Positions 5,871-5,984 of a stretch of 5,984 nt of DNA are shown piece by piece; the stretch's first letter is position 1, and each line of letters begins with the position of its first letter. Position numbers and translations under genes: made by a program. Where the stretch lies: contig VBOK01000101.1 in NCBI GenBank assembly GCA_005877565.1, forward strand, positions 1 through 5,984, in the 5' to 3' direction. The notes below the pieces were generated by a model. It was not told the origin of the DNA. It did no database searches and was given only the letters and a program-made list of their open reading frames with translations. The stretch is from Nitrospirota bacterium (lineage in GTDB: Bacteria > Nitrospirota > Nitrospiria > Nitrospirales > NS-4).

Positions 5871-5984
5871 GAGGCAACGTCTGCCCCATTCCCGGCATCC
5901 TGTCTTCTTGCCCTCCCTCCTCGATACCTCCGCAAATGTGTATGGCATTGATAATTAAGAATAATGTTGCGATGGCACAGCCTA
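5871..5984. other. Intergenic tail with AT-rich end, no gene recognised
   Basis: The first part is pyrimidine-rich (about 5895-5930). The last 45 bp turn AT-rich, unlike the rest of the window, including GATAAT (5950-5955), a 5-of-6 match to a -10 box without a -35 at the right distance. This could be the promoter region of a gene to the right. An ATG at 5972 has no ribosome binding site and too little sequence follows to judge it. Confidence 0.3.

Noticed and set aside
5964..5984. Start of a further gene at ATG 5964 or 5972
   Set aside because: No Shine-Dalgarno sequence precedes either ATG and at most seven codons are visible.
1..5984. CRISPR array, tandem repeats, insertion sequence or toxin-antitoxin pair
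   Set aside because: No regularly spaced direct repeats, transposase motifs or paired small genes were seen on either strand.

Overview
The window comes from a GC-rich bacterium with a Gram-negative-like bifunctional penicillin-binding protein. All genes are on the chromosome-type housekeeping side: cell-wall synthesis, a ribosome-associated GTPase, a small sulfur-carrier-like protein, a tRNA and a signalling kinase. The protein styles (TypA, a soluble GAF kinase, a class A PBP1A) would fit Nitrospirota or a similar environmental phylum. That placement is a guess from general look, not from a comparison. I see no insertion sequence, prophage, CRISPR array or clear sign of recent transfer.

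Layout. Positions 1-2044 (minus strand) hold the N-terminal 681 residues of a class A penicillin-binding protein; its C-terminus runs off the left edge. A 116-bp divergent intergenic region (2045-2160) follows, with a plausible sigma70-type promoter in each direction and an inverted repeat over the PBP -10 box. The complete typA/bipA GTPase gene occupies 2161-3978 (plus). It converges, with a 17-bp gap, on a 95-codon MoaD/ThiS-like beta-grasp gene (3996-4283, minus). A 120-bp divergent spacer then leads to a complete tRNA-Thr(UGU) gene (4404-4478, plus). Only 25 bp later starts a cytoplasmic GAF-domain histidine kinase (4504-5841, plus). The last 143 bp are non-coding as far as I can see, with a weak terminator-like hairpin just after the kinase.

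Functional links. PBP1A builds the peptidoglycan wall, TypA helps ribosome assembly and translation under stress, and the tRNA serves translation, so most of the window is growth machinery. The tRNA and the kinase are so close, with no terminator between them, that they are probably transcribed together. The kinase has no response-regulator gene beside it within the window, so its partner is unknown. The most unusual single feature is the small beta-grasp protein, whose Gly-Gly pair lies two residues short of the C-terminus and at the end of a long tail. That suggests either proteolytic maturation or a role that does not use a C-terminal thiocarboxylate. Nothing here amounts to a clear new multi-gene system.
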